A stretch of DNA of 64,000 nt, taken from NCBI RefSeq assembly GCF_005222225.1, contig NZ_CP036536.1:2442001-2506000 (forward strand), read 5' to 3'. The DNA is from Salinimonas lutimaris (GTDB taxonomy: Bacteria; Pseudomonadota; Gammaproteobacteria; Enterobacterales; Alteromonadaceae). Below the pieces are notes generated by a model. It worked only from the letters and a program-made list of their open reading frames with translations, ran no database searches and was not told the origin of the DNA. This document shows, piece by piece, positions 53,407 through 63,073 of this stretch (positions within the stretch are counted from its first letter, which is position 1; the number at the start of each line of letters is the position of its first letter). A program made the translations under genes and the position numbers.

Positions 53407-55014
53407 GTGCCCGTTCTATCGACTTCAGTGAATTCAAAATCGCAGGATTTTGCCGATAATGCTGCGCACATGCAGGCGCAGGTTGACGATTTACATGAAA
53501 AAATTGCCCAGATTCGTCAGGGCGGCGGCGCCAGCGCAGCCGAACGGCATTTATCCAAGGGCAAATTGCTGCCTCGTGACCGGATTGATGCCCTACTGGA
53601 CCCCGGCACGCCGTTTCTGGAGATAAGTCAGCTGGCCGGCTGGGAAGTCTATGAAGACTATGTTCCCGGCGCCGGTGTGATTGCCGGTATCGGCCGGGTC
53701 AGTGGTATTGAGTGCATGGTGGTGGCCAACGATGCTACCGTCAAAGGCGGTACCTATTATCCGCTGACGGTGAAAAAACACTTACGGGCACAGGCGATTG
53801 CTCAGGAAAACAATTTACCGTGCATCTATCTGGTGGACTCTGGCGGGGCCAACCTGCCCCGTCAGGATGAGGTATTTCCTGACAAGGACCATTTTGGCCG
53901 CATTTTTTACAATCAGGCCCGCATGTCTGCCCAAAACATTCCGCAGATTGCCGTGGTCATGGGTTCGTGTACCGCCGGTGGCGCTTATGTTCCTGCCATG
54001 GCTGATGTGAGCATTATTGTCAAAGAACAGGGCACCATTTTCTTAGGTGGTCCGCCTCTGGTCAAAGCCGCCACCGGTGAGGTGGTCAGCGCCGAGGAAT
54101 TAGGCGGTGGTGATGTGCATACCCGAACATCGGGCGTGGCCGATCAGCTGGCTAATAACGACCATCACGCACTGAGTCTGGCCCGGGATGCGGTCAGCCG
54201 GCTTAATCGCACCAAACGGATTGATTTGGATGTACAACCCATTCGCGATCCGGCTCACCCTGCCAGTGAGCTGTACGGCATCATTCCCAAAGACAGCCGC
54301 AAAACCTTTGATGTCCGTGAAATTATTGCCCGGGTAGTTGACGGCTCTGAGTTTGACGAATTCAAACCCCTTTACGGCACAACGCTGGTCACAGGCTTTG
54401 CGCGCATCTTCGGCTATCCGGTTGGCATTGTGGCCAATAACGGCATCTTATTTGGCGAAAGCGCGCTGAAAGGCGCCCACTTTGTTGAGCTGTGTGCCCA
54501 GCGCAAAATTCCCCTGGTGTTTTTACAAAACATTACCGGTTTTATGGTGGGTAAACAGTATGAGTCTGGCGGTATTGCCAAACACGGCGCAAAAATGGTG
54601 ACTGCGGTTGCCTGTGCCAATGTACCCAAACTTACCGTCCTGATTGGCGGCAGCTTCGGTGCCGGTAACTATGGTATGTGTGGCCGCGCCTACGATCCCC
54701 GCTTTTTATTTATGTGGCCCAACGCACGTATTTCGGTAATGGGCGGTGAGCAGGCTGCCGGCGTACTGGCGCAGGTCAAACGGGATCAGAAAGATCGTGC
54801 CGGCGAAACCTGGTCTGCTGAAGAAGAAGCGCAGTTCAGGCAGCCGGTTATTGATACCTATGAAAAACAGGGCCATCCGTATTATGCCTCAGCCCGGTTG
54901 TGGGATGATGGCGTGATTGATCCGGCCGATACCCGCCTGGTGCTGGGTCTGTCTTTATCTGCTGCGCTGAACAAGCCGGTGGATGACACCCGCTTCGGCA
55001 TTTTCAGAATGTAA
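53407..55014 (+). CDS. liuB: 3-Methylcrotonyl-CoA carboxylase beta subunit (carboxyltransferase)
   Basis: Carboxyltransferase half of methylcrotonyl-CoA carboxylase, 535 residues; transfers CO2 from biotin to 3-methylcrotonyl-CoA to give 3-methylglutaconyl-CoA. Family marks are [58 protein letters not shown] and [22 protein letters not shown]. The last is typical of MCC beta chains. It starts with GTG 53407 after a strong CAGGAGGGA. It pairs with the biotin-carrying alpha subunit encoded by liuD downstream. Confidence 0.95.
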   Translation: MPVLSTSVNSKSQDFADNAAHMQAQVDDLHEKIAQIRQGGGASAAERHLSKGKLLPRDRIDALLDPGTPFLEISQLAGWEVYEDYVPGAGVIAGIGRVSGIECMVVANDATVKGGTYYPLTVKKHLRAQAIAQENNLPCIYLVDSGGANLPRQDEVFPDKDHFGRIFYNQARMSAQNIPQIAVVMGSCTAGGAYVPAMADVSIIVKEQGTIFLGGPPLVKAATGEVVSAEELGGGDVHTRTSGVADQLANNDHHALSLARDAVSRLNRTKRIDLDVQPIRDPAHPASELYGIIPKDSRKTFDVREIIARVVDGSEFDEFKPLYGTTLVTGFARIFGYPVGIVANNGILFGESALKGAHFVELCAQRKIPLVFLQNITGFMVGKQYESGGIAKHGAKMVTAVACANVPKLTVLIGGSFGAGNYGMCGRAYDPRFLFMWPNARISVMGGEQAAGVLAQVKRDQKDRAGETWSAEEEAQFRQPVIDTYEKQGHPYYASARLWDDGVIDPADTRLVLGLSLSAALNKPVDDTRFGIFRM

Positions 55015-55023
55015 GGAGACACC

Positions 55024-55833
55024 ATGGATTCGATTAATGCCAGTGTGCTTTATGAAGTGGATGAACGGGGCATTGCCCGGGTTACCCTGAATAATCCGGA
55101 CAAACACAATGCATTTGATGATCAGATGATTGCTACCCTGACCGATATATTTCGCCGGGCCGGCCAGGATGAGCTGGTTCGCGCCCTGATCCTGCAGGCC
55201 AACGGCAAAAGTTTCAGTGCCGGGGCTAACCTGCAATGGATGCAGCGCATGGCCTCTTATACCGAGCAGCAAAATGAGCAGGATGCCATGGCACTGGCGA
55301 CCATGCTGCAAACCCTGTATACGCTGCCCAAGCCGACCATTGCCCGGGTTCAGGGCGCGGCATTTGGTGGCGCCGTGGGCCTGATTGCCTGCTGCGACAT
55401 CGCCATCGGCAGTAAGCTCAGTAAGTTTTGCTTAAGTGAGGTCCGAATTGGGCTGATACCTGCCACCATTGCGCCTTATGTTATCGAGGCAATGGGCGCC
55501 CGGGTGTGTCGGCGCTATTTTCAGACTGCTGAGGTTTTTTCATCCCGACGCGCCCGGCGCCTTGGCTTGTTAAGTGAGTCTGTCACCGAAGCGGAGCTCG
55601 ACAGCACCATTGATGACATCATCAGTCAGGTGCTTAAAAATGGCCCGCACGCGGTGAGTCAGGCTAAGCAGTTAGTTCAGCAGGTGGCTGGTCAGCCGAT
55701 TGACGAAAAACTGATGAAATCGACCAGTCAGTGGATTGCCCGTATTCGTGTATCAGAGGAAGGCCAGCAAGGGCTACAGGCATTTTTAACCCGTCAGCCA
55801 CCGGCCTGGCAGGAGACCAAACATGATCACTAA
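55024..55833 (+). CDS. liuC: Methylglutaconyl-CoA hydratase
   Basis: Enoyl-CoA hydratase/isomerase family enzyme, 269 residues, adding water to 3-methylglutaconyl-CoA to form HMG-CoA. Visible marks are the oxyanion-hole segments SFSAGANLQWMQRM and QGAAFGGAVGLIACCDIAIG and the C-terminal ADIAIG-type continuation (KFCLSEVRIGLIPATIAPYV). AAGGAG lies 5 bases before the ATG. It overlaps liuD by 11 bases. Confidence 0.94.
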   Translation: MDSINASVLYEVDERGIARVTLNNPDKHNAFDDQMIATLTDIFRRAGQDELVRALILQANGKSFSAGANLQWMQRMASYTEQQNEQDAMALATMLQTLYTLPKPTIARVQGAAFGGAVGLIACCDIAIGSKLSKFCLSEVRIGLIPATIAPYVIEAMGARVCRRYFQTAEVFSSRRARRLGLLSESVTEAELDSTIDDIISQVLKNGPHAVSQAKQLVQQVAGQPIDEKLMKSTSQWIARIRVSEEGQQGLQAFLTRQPPAWQETKHDH

Positions 55834-57832
55834 ACTTTTAATTGCTAACCGGGGCGAGATTGCGTGCCGGGTGATTCGTACTGCACGCCAGCTGGGTATC
55901 AGCACGGTGGCGGTGTATTCAGATGCCGATGTCAATGCGCTACATGTCAGCATGGCCGACGAAGCGGTCAGAATCGGGCCGGCTCCTTCCAAAGACAGTT
56001 ATCTGCAAGCCGACCGCATTTTACAGGCAGCCAAACAACTGGGGGTGAATGCGATTCACCCCGGCTATGGCTTTTTATCTGAAAATGCCGCGTTTGCCGA
56101 AGCGTGTGAAGACGCCGGCATTCGTTTTATCGGTCCTGGCGCAGCGGCAATCCGGGCAATGGGATCTAAATCTGCGGCCAAACATATCATGGAGCAGGCC
56201 GGTGTGCCTCTGGTGCCCGGCTATCACGGTGATGATCAGTCGCCAAAAACGTTGAAGCAGCATGCCGATAACATGGGTTACCCGGTACTGCTGAAAGCCG
56301 CTGCCGGCGGCGGTGGCAAAGGCATGCGTCAGGTATGGTCGGAACAGGAGTTCAGCCATGCGCTGGATGCTGCAAAACGCGAGGCAATGGCCAGCTTTGG
56401 TGACGATATCATGCTGGTGGAAAAGTATTTAACCGCGCCCCGCCATGTGGAAATTCAGGTGTTTTGCGATACCCACGGCAATGGGGTGTATCTGTTTGAA
56501 CGGGACTGTTCCGTGCAGCGCCGCCATCAGAAAATTATTGAGGAAGCCCCGGCCCCGGGTATGACTGACGCCCTGCGTAAACAAATGGGTGAAGCTGCGC
56601 TTAAAGCGGCGCAGGCGATCGATTATGTGGGCGCCGGTACCGTTGAGTTTTTGCTGGATGAAGACGGCCGTTTCTATTTTATGGAGATGAACACCCGGCT
56701 GCAGGTTGAACACCCGGTGACCGAGAAAATCAGTGGCGAAGATCTGGTGGACTGGCAGATACAGGTCGCCAATGGCCTGCCTCTGCCTAAAACCCAGGAT
56801 GAACTGCGTTTAACCGGCCATGCCTTTGAGGCCAGACTGTACGCCGAAGACCCGGACCATGACTTTTTGCCCGCAACCGGCACACTGCGCTTATTACAGC
56901 CACCGCAGACATCTACGCATGTCCGGGTGGATACCGGCGTGATTCAGGGGGATGAAGTGTCGGTTTACTACGACCCCATGATCGCCAAACTGATTGTGTG
57001 GGACACTGACCGGGATCGCGCCCTGCAACGACTGCTGGCGGCTCTGCGCGATTATCATGTGGCCGGCGTCACCACCAATCTGGAATTTTTGTACAATGTG
57101 GCAGCAAGCCGCCCGTTCCAGCAAGCCGAGTTGGTCACCACCTTCATTGAAAAGCATCATGACATGTTGTTCAGCCCGGCCATCGACGAGGATCAGACCC
57201 AGCGTCTGGCCCTGGCAGCCTTGCTGATTTTACTCAACCGCCAGCAAGCCCGGCAACCGGCCAATCCTGAAGTACCGCCTTCACCCTGGTCGCTGCCGCT
57301 GGCCTGGCGGGCCAATTATGTTCATAAAGAACAATTAACTCTGTCGCTACAGGACACCCTGCACACAGTGGATGTCCTGCACAGCGGCAGTACTGAGCAG
57401 CCCGGTCAGTGGACCCTGCATATTGGTGATAACGTGGTACAGGTCAGTGGACATATTGAAGCCCATACCCTGCATGCGCGCCTGGACGACTATCAGCAGC
57501 GGATAAACTGGAGTCAGGACAGTCACCGCCTGACGTTGTTTACCGCCACCGGTGCCTGTCATGTTGAGCATCATCAGCCGGATTTGGGGGATATGGATGA
57601 CGCCGCAACCGACAGCGACTTTGCCGCTCCGATGAACGGGACCATGGTAGATGTGCTGGTAACGCCCGGCACGCCGGTAACCAAAGGCACCCCATTACTG
57701 GTGATGGAAGCGATGAAGATGGAGCACAGTATTGTGGCACCGGCCGACGGTACGGTCGTGGAGTTTTTCTTCCAGCCTGGCGATCTGGTTGATGGCGGGG
57801 CCCGGCTGCTGGAGTTCAGTCGTGATGAATAA
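55823..57832 (+). CDS. liuD: 3-Methylcrotonyl-CoA carboxylase alpha subunit (biotin carboxylase/carrier)
   Basis: ATP-dependent biotin carboxylase fused to its biotin carrier, 669 residues. Biotin carboxylase domain (about 1-450): [31 protein letters not shown] (ATP-binding glycine loop), [30 protein letters not shown] [16 protein letters not shown] middle domain follows, and the C-terminal carrier has the biotinyl-lysine motif EAMKMEH near 640. It overlaps both neighbours, which secures balanced expression with liuB and liuE. Confidence 0.95.
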   Translation: MITKLLIANRGEIACRVIRTARQLGISTVAVYSDADVNALHVSMADEAVRIGPAPSKDSYLQADRILQAAKQLGVNAIHPGYGFLSENAAFAEACEDAGIRFIGPGAAAIRAMGSKSAAKHIMEQAGVPLVPGYHGDDQSPKTLKQHADNMGYPVLLKAAAGGGGKGMRQVWSEQEFSHALDAAKREAMASFGDDIMLVEKYLTAPRHVEIQVFCDTHGNGVYLFERDCSVQRRHQKIIEEAPAPGMTDALRKQMGEAALKAAQAIDYVGAGTVEFLLDEDGRFYFMEMNTRLQVEHPVTEKISGEDLVDWQIQVANGLPLPKTQDELRLTGHAFEARLYAEDPDHDFLPATGTLRLLQPPQTSTHVRVDTGVIQGDEVSVYYDPMIAKLIVWDTDRDRALQRLLAALRDYHVAGVTTNLEFLYNVAASRPFQQAELVTTFIEKHHDMLFSPAIDEDQTQRLALAALLILLNRQQARQPANPEVPPSPWSLPLAWRANYVHKEQLTLSLQDTLHTVDVLHSGSTEQPGQWTLHIGDNVVQVSGHIEAHTLHARLDDYQQRINWSQDSHRLTLFTATGACHVEHHQPDLGDMDDAATDSDFAAPMNGTMVDVLVTPGTPVTKGTPLLVMEAMKMEHSIVAPADGTVVEFFFQPGDLVDGGARLLEFSRDE

Positions 57833-58730
57833 CTTTCCTGAACAGGTCACGCTGGTTGAGGTGGGTCCCCGTGACGGGCTGCAAAATGAAAAACACCCCG
57901 TCACCACCCAAACCAAAATTGAACTGGTTGAACGCCTGGCCGAAGCTGGTCTGACAAAAATTGAAACCGGCAGTTTTGTATCGCCTAAATGGGTGCCGCA
58001 AATGGCCGACTCCGGCGATGTTTTTGCCGGTATTCAGCGCAACCCGGTTGTCACCTACTCGGCCCTGACACCTAACCACAAAGGATTTGAACTGGCGATG
58101 GCGGCAGGCGCCGATGAAGTGGCGATTTTTGGCGCGGCGTCCCAGTCATTCAGCCAGAAGAATATTAACTGCAGCATTGAGGAAAGCCTGGAGCGATTTG
58201 CACCTGTGCTTGATGCAGCCCTTGCTCACGGAAAGCGGGTACGCGGGTATGTATCTTGTGTGCTGGGGTGTCCGTACGAAGGATATATTGCGCCGGAGCA
58301 GGTGGCCAGGGTCAGTAAGCTAATGCTGGACATGGGCTGCTATGAAATATCGCTGGGTGACACTATTGGTACCGGCACCCCGGTGAAAACCCGCGCCATG
58401 CTTGATGCAGTTATGACCCAGATTCCGGCCTCCCGTCTGGCGGTTCATTTTCATGATACCTATGGACAGGCACTGGCCAATCTGACCATGGCACTTGGCT
58501 GCGGTATTCAGGTGATTGACAGTGCCGTTGCCGGACTGGGTGGTTGCCCGTACGCCAAAGGAGCCAGTGGCAATGTAGCCACCGAAGATGTGTTGTACAT
58601 GCTCGATGGCATGGGAATTCGTACCGGGGTCAATATGGACCGTCTGCTTGATACTTCCCGGTTTATCAGTCAGACGCTGGGGCGCCCGCCGGTATCTAAA
58701 GCCGCCAATGCCCTGCTGGCGGCCAGATAA
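57825..58730 (+). CDS. liuE: Hydroxymethylglutaryl-CoA lyase
   Basis: Cleaves HMG-CoA to acetyl-CoA and acetoacetate, the last step of the leucine pathway; 301 residues. Marks are [24 protein letters not shown] (metal-binding His residues HFHD) and the catalytic-Cys loop [19 protein letters not shown]. The start is ATG 57825, overlapping the liuD stop by 8 bases, with GGAG upstream; an open frame extends further upstream inside liuD. The cluster ends at the following terminator. Confidence 0.95.
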   Translation: MNNFPEQVTLVEVGPRDGLQNEKHPVTTQTKIELVERLAEAGLTKIETGSFVSPKWVPQMADSGDVFAGIQRNPVVTYSALTPNHKGFELAMAAGADEVAIFGAASQSFSQKNINCSIEESLERFAPVLDAALAHGKRVRGYVSCVLGCPYEGYIAPEQVARVSKLMLDMGCYEISLGDTIGTGTPVKTRAMLDAVMTQIPASRLAVHFHDTYGQALANLTMALGCGIQVIDSAVAGLGGCPYAKGASGNVATEDVLYMLDGMGIRTGVNMDRLLDTSRFISQTLGRPPVSKAANALLAAR

Positions 58731-58743
58731 CAGCTTGTTTCAT

Positions 58744-58786
58744 CAGCAGGTGGCTTTTTGACTCCTTCAGCCGCCTGCTGCTTTTC
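58744..58786. terminator. Terminator shared by liuE and the convergent PepSY gene
   Basis: CAGCAGG-T-GGC pairs with GCC-G-CCTGCTG (one T-G wobble) across a 15-base loop, followed by CTTTTCTACTTTTTC. It overlaps the last codons of the PepSY gene. Confidence 0.65.
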
Positions 58787-59921
58787 TACTTTTTCTTATG
58801 CTACTTCCACGCTGCTGACCGCCGGTACGTCGCAGGCGCCAGCGGTAAACCCCCAGTACAAACAACAGCGCACAGGCAAGGCCTGACAATACCCATAACA
58901 CCCTGCCGGTAACACCCAGTGCACTGCCGGCATGCAAACTGTGCAGCCAGTTCAGCACTGTGGCGGTGAGGTTCTGCTGACGATAATCGCTAACCTGAAT
59001 GACCGACGGCGTGCGCGTACTGACAAATACCTGAGAATGGGGAAACCGGCGGGACGGATCTCCTGCAACCTGAAACCGGAAACGATAGTAACCGGGCTGG
59101 CCATCTTTTGCCGGCGTGTGAATCCAGGCGAGCCGGGCACCGGGAAGGGCTTGCCTGGCCACTTCAATCGCTCTGGATAGCGGCACCTGCACCGGCCCTA
59201 CCGGCGCCGACACCACCGGCGCGGGCGCTGTGCTATCAGGTCCGCTCACAGTATGTAACAACGCTTTGGTCTGCACGGGTAAGGCAAGCATGGCCCCGGT
59301 GCTCAGCAAAATCATCAGCGGGGCGATAAAAACCAGCCCGGTCAGCTTATGAACATCATATAAAATGCCCATTCTGCTGGCCCGCCGTCGGGTCTGAAAT
59401 GCTCTTATCCACTGCCCTTTGCGCGGCCACCAGGCAAGTAGGCCGCTGAGCAGCACCAACAAACTGAGCAACCCGAAATAACCGGCAATCAGCTGCCCGG
59501 TGTCACCACTGAGTAACTGAAAATGCAGGTTAAACAACCAGGTCACCAGGTAATTTCCCCAGTAACTCTGGCGTAATACTTCACCGCTGCCGGCATCCAG
59601 CCAGGCCATCAGCGGCGCAAAACCCTGCCCTTGTTTTTCCGGCGGGTTATAGTACCGCACAGGTATAAAGCGCTGTTCGGGAGTCACTTCCAGCCGCCAC
59701 GGACCGGGTTTATCCGGATAGGACCGGTGAAGCGATGCCAGCGCCTTGTCCCAGTTAATCTGACTGACCGGTGTGGTCGCGGACAAACGCGGATGCAAAC
59801 CGGTATCCAGTTCATTATAAAAAACCAGTGCAGAACCGGTCAGGGCAAACACCACCAGCAGCGCACCAAGTGATGCGCCCAGCCACAGATGCAGGCGGCG
59901 GGATAATTTACGCCAGTTCAC
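58767..59921 (-). CDS. PepSY-associated transmembrane helix protein
   Basis: A 384-residue inner-membrane protein with four transmembrane helices and large periplasmic loops. The first helix segment (LHLWLGASLGALLVVFALTGSALVFYNE), the Trp/His-rich WLFNLHFQLLSGDTGQ loop, the pairing YDVHKLTGLVFIAPLMILLSTGAML, and a C-terminal helix (VTGRVLWVLSGLACALLFVLGVYRW) mark the PepSY_TM/PiuB-like family. Such proteins are often linked to iron or heme reduction. It is monocistronic here as far as can be seen, convergent with liuE. Function in this organism is inference. Confidence 0.88.
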   Translation of the reverse strand: MNWRKLSRRLHLWLGASLGALLVVFALTGSALVFYNELDTGLHPRLSATTPVSQINWDKALASLHRSYPDKPGPWRLEVTPEQRFIPVRYYNPPEKQGQGFAPLMAWLDAGSGEVLRQSYWGNYLVTWLFNLHFQLLSGDTGQLIAGYFGLLSLLVLLSGLLAWWPRKGQWIRAFQTRRRASRMGILYDVHKLTGLVFIAPLMILLSTGAMLALPVQTKALLHTVSGPDSTAPAPVVSAPVGPVQVPLSRAIEVARQALPGARLAWIHTPAKDGQPGYYRFRFQVAGDPSRRFPHSQVFVSTRTPSVIQVSDYRQQNLTATVLNWLHSLHAGSALGVTGRVLWVLSGLACALLFVLGVYRWRLRRTGGQQRGSSIRKSRKAAGG

Positions 59922-60048
59922 AATAAAAAGGGGATCCGTAAAGCGTCATGTTCATCAGACATCATTGCAGGAAAAAACCGGCGTAAGGCTATCACAGTCA
60001 TAGCCAGGTGCGTACTGCCTGCGACAATTTGTCGCGCTGAGTTTCTGA

Positions 60049-61215
60049 TTATTTTTCTTTAGGCAGCATCACGGTCAGGCCGATAGCCACAATCAGCACC
60101 GCAGTCATAATATACACTACCGAGAAGCTGATCATGGCAGGCAGCACCGCATATAATGCACCAAAGGCCAATAATATAAAGCCGATGGCGGTATTACTGA
60201 AGGCCACCAGTTCTGTGCGGCTTTGTCCTTCACGCACATCCAGGCTGTAGGTTTTACGTCCGGTGCGCACGCCGGTATGCGCTACCGACAGGACAAAAAA
60301 TAATAGCCCTGATACCCAGATACTTTCGCTGTTAAACCACAGCAGTCCCATACAAGCTGCCACCGCAATCACACCGGACAGTTGCAGGGTGCGGCGTGCG
60401 CTGTAGTCTGACAAGCGCCCCCAGATCAGCGATGACAGCATAGCCGCCGCAGCCTGAGCGGCCAGATACAACGGCAGTAATTCATCCGCGCCTGACTGGC
60501 TCTCAAGCATAAAATAAGGTGCCACCAGCGCCGAGTGCACAAATAAACCGCGGACCAGTACAAACCGGTAAATCACGCTGTCGAATTGCCAGAAGCGGGT
60601 CTGGTTATCTGTGTCGCCGGACACCCCGGCGGTATCTACATAGGTAGTGACCGGCAGCAGAATCAGCAAGGTAAGCAGTAAGGCTGCAGTGGCGGTGGCT
60701 ACCAGTGCAACGATAATGGTCAGCCCCATTGATTGTTCAAAGAACACCAGCGGGACTGCTACCATCAGGGTCAACACGCCAGAGGCCGTAGAGGCTTTAC
60801 CCAGTAAATGCCCCCGCTCGCCCTTAGCGGCAATATTCGCCTCTATATCCTTAACGGTCAGTGAGCAGGCCGAGCGCCCCAGGCTCAGCACTACCAGTGC
60901 AGCCAGAATAAGCCAGCCGGCAGTACTGTTTTTAAACATCAGCGCTGCGGCGACTATCACCAGACAGGCGGCCATCTGCACCACAATGCCGGCACGCCAG
61001 ATCGTATGCCGGGCCGACATGCTGCGCAGCAAAATACCAATGACACTTTGTGGTAGCAACGCACCGGATTCACGGATAGGTACCAGCCAGCTTATCATCC
61101 ACACCGGAGCGCCCAGCGTGATAAGTAAGGCCGGTAAAGTGGTTTTGGCAGAGATAAGCAAATCTGCCAGCTTATTGGCAGCCAGGCTGGCAACCAGACG
61201 CTGTTTGTTATTCAT
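60049..61215 (-). CDS. Major facilitator superfamily transporter
   Basis: A 388-residue protein with about 12 hydrophobic helices, the MFS layout. The typical basic loop near helix 2-3 (RESGALLPQ, LRSMSARHTIWR) and the later GRLSDYSARRTLQLSG loop between halves are seen. No substrate-specific motif is recognised. It could be a drug or metabolite exporter or a permease. It stands between the PepSY and SRPBCC genes, all on the minus strand but with gaps above 100 bases. Confidence 0.85.
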   Translation of the reverse strand: MNNKQRLVASLAANKLADLLISAKTTLPALLITLGAPVWMISWLVPIRESGALLPQSVIGILLRSMSARHTIWRAGIVVQMAACLVIVAAALMFKNSTAGWLILAALVVLSLGRSACSLTVKDIEANIAAKGERGHLLGKASTASGVLTLMVAVPLVFFEQSMGLTIIVALVATATAALLLTLLILLPVTTYVDTAGVSGDTDNQTRFWQFDSVIYRFVLVRGLFVHSALVAPYFMLESQSGADELLPLYLAAQAAAAMLSSLIWGRLSDYSARRTLQLSGVIAVAACMGLLWFNSESIWVSGLLFFVLSVAHTGVRTGRKTYSLDVREGQSRTELVAFSNTAIGFILLAFGALYAVLPAMISFSVVYIMTAVLIVAIGLTVMLPKEK

Positions 61216-61322
61216 CGCGACGCGAAGACCGGACAGTAATAGTAGTAAAATTTAATTACGTGGATGCAAAATCATCAGATCAGGCGAGCTTCATGTCTGA
61301 GACTGGTTGTTTAAGAAGCAAT

Positions 61323-61345
61323 AAAAAACCGGCCAGAAGCCGGTT
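61323..61345 (-). terminator. Rho-independent terminator of the SRPBCC gene
   Basis: On the minus strand AACCGGC-TTCTG-GCCGGTT is followed by TTTTATT, about 35 bases past the stop. Confidence 0.85.
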
Positions 61346-61378
61346 CAGTTTAACGCTAACAGCCACATGTAGTCGCCA

Positions 61379-61912
61379 TCAGCTTTTATTTTCGACCACC
61401 GTTTTGAGATTCTCCAGTCCGGTTTCAAAATCCGGTCCTATCATGTCGTCTATCATCAGCGCGATGTATCGGTTGACCGGGTTATCCCCCACCTCCCCGC
61501 TATCAAGCCAAGTCACCCGGGTTCCGTCCGGGGTTTGCTCCAGCACTATTTTGCCGCTGGAGTCCATCTCATAGTCAGGAAAGCGTAACGCATAAACCAC
61601 TTTACGATTATGTGCCAGTTCGGTAATTTCCATCTCACCATCGCCCTGACTGTCGCTCTCCCACCGGGTATACATACCAATGGCCCGGTCCGGACCGCCA
61701 TATTCAATCTGCATATTCGGGTCCCGCTGAAACCATACGCCCCAGCTGGACCAGGCTTTCAGATTAACCACCTCAGGGTAGATTTCTTCAGGGGCTGCCT
61801 CAATCACTATACTGCGCTTTACTTCATAGTCATCGGGTAAACTAAACCCTATGGCAATAATGCCTGCCATCACTACGCCAAATGCAATAACCAGCTTTTT
61901 CAGTAACCCCAT
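61379..61912 (-). CDS. SRPBCC (START/Bet v 1-like) family protein with N-terminal membrane anchor
   Basis: A 177-residue protein. The N-terminal hydrophobic segment (LVIAFGVVMAGIIAIGFSL) is followed by the SRPBCC fold: VKRSIVIEAAPEEIYPEVVNLKAWSSWGVWF, the strand MEITELAHNRKVVYALRF and the C-terminal helix IDDMIGPDFETGLENLKTVVE. The family forms a hydrophobic ligand pocket; ligand unknown. The start is ATG 61912, with AGGA 8 bases upstream, rather than the ATG three codons earlier. Confidence 0.82.
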   Translation of the reverse strand: MGLLKKLVIAFGVVMAGIIAIGFSLPDDYEVKRSIVIEAAPEEIYPEVVNLKAWSSWGVWFQRDPNMQIEYGGPDRAIGMYTRWESDSQGDGEMEITELAHNRKVVYALRFPDYEMDSSGKIVLEQTPDGTRVTWLDSGEVGDNPVNRYIALMIDDMIGPDFETGLENLKTVVENKS

Positions 61913-61956
61913 GTTCGTCATCCTGTCTGATCAAGTCAGCACATTATAACACTTTA

Positions 61957-62931
61957 TTAACATTTAGCGAGCTTGAGCTTATCCAGCGATCCGGAAAACT
62001 GTTCGGTAACATATTCAATCACTTGCTGAGCATCTACCTCACTCACCCAGCGAACCAGACTGCCTTTATCGTCAATACAGGTATGACCGGCAGAGGGCGT
62101 GGTCGTCTGCACACTGAGTAAACGCTCTTTAACACTGTAACATTCTGCCGGCAGCCCCAGTATGCTGGTGGCCAGAATGTCCCACAGAAAATAGGTAAAC
62201 TCGTAGGCAGGTATCGCGGTAGTGGTGGCCGCCCATAACTGTCCTGCTAAGTCCGACAGGGCGGTATCAGCCTTTGCCAGGTTTTGCAAAAATGCGCGGT
62301 CTACCGGTAAGGCGTTGGTGGCATCCAGCGGCACCATCAGTAAACTGACATCGCTGTGCACAAGATCATAGGTGGCTTGCGGATCCCAGTAAGCATTCCA
62401 CTCTGCGCTGCCATCGTGATCATGCATCGCCACATTTCCTTTTACCTCAACGGCACCGCCCATCCAGATCACCTGCTCAATCTTGCTGGCAAGCTGGGGA
62501 TGACGCTTCAGCACCCAGGCCAGATTAGACGCCGGGCCGGTCATCACCACAGTTACTTTTTGTGTGCAGTGACTTAAGTAATCCACCAGCCATTCGTGGG
62601 CCGGTACCGGCTGCACATTATCGCGGCATTCTTCTATTCTGAGCATTTGCGGCATGGCATGACAAACCCGTGGCTGCGCCCGCCATTCTGGCGGAAAAGG
62701 ATTCGGCCCGACCAGATTACCAACTGCCACCGGCACTTCTGTCTGCCCGGCCAGAGTAAGTAATTTCAGACTGGAAATCAGTGCGTCATCCGGGTAACAG
62801 TCGGCCGGCGTAATACATACCCCTTTCACCTCAACCTGAGGCATGGTTAGCGTTAAAAGTAATGATAAAATATCATCAATACCGCCGTCATGGTCAAAAA
62901 TAACCGGCGTTTTTGCTTGCGCAGAAGTCAT
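61957..62931 (-). CDS. Nucleoside hydrolase (IunH/RihA-like)
   Basis: A 324-residue cytoplasmic ribohydrolase that would split the N-glycosidic bond of nucleosides. The calcium-binding signature DHDGGIDD near the N-terminus and the later Asp-containing ligand segment (DGSAEWNAYWDPQA) are present; VVMTGPASNLAWVLKRHP and IWMGGAVEVKG are further family marks. The start is ATG 62931 with AAGGA 5 bases upstream; two in-frame ATGs further up lack this. The specific base preference cannot be read from the sequence. Confidence 0.9.
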   Translation of the reverse strand: MTSAQAKTPVIFDHDGGIDDILSLLLTLTMPQVEVKGVCITPADCYPDDALISSLKLLTLAGQTEVPVAVGNLVGPNPFPPEWRAQPRVCHAMPQMLRIEECRDNVQPVPAHEWLVDYLSHCTQKVTVVMTGPASNLAWVLKRHPQLASKIEQVIWMGGAVEVKGNVAMHDHDGSAEWNAYWDPQATYDLVHSDVSLLMVPLDATNALPVDRAFLQNLAKADTALSDLAGQLWAATTTAIPAYEFTYFLWDILATSILGLPAECYSVKERLLSVQTTTPSAGHTCIDDKGSLVRWVSEVDAQQVIEYVTEQFSGSLDKLKLAKC

Positions 62932-63073
62932 AGACATCCTTTTGTGGCTTATCAGTTTTTCTGGTGTAAGATGAGTGCTTACAGCGTAATGTTTCATCAG
63001 ATTTTACGCATGTATACGTCAAGGTTCAGCCCCTTTTTCAGCGGGCATTTTTTTAAGCAGGGAGACCGCAGTT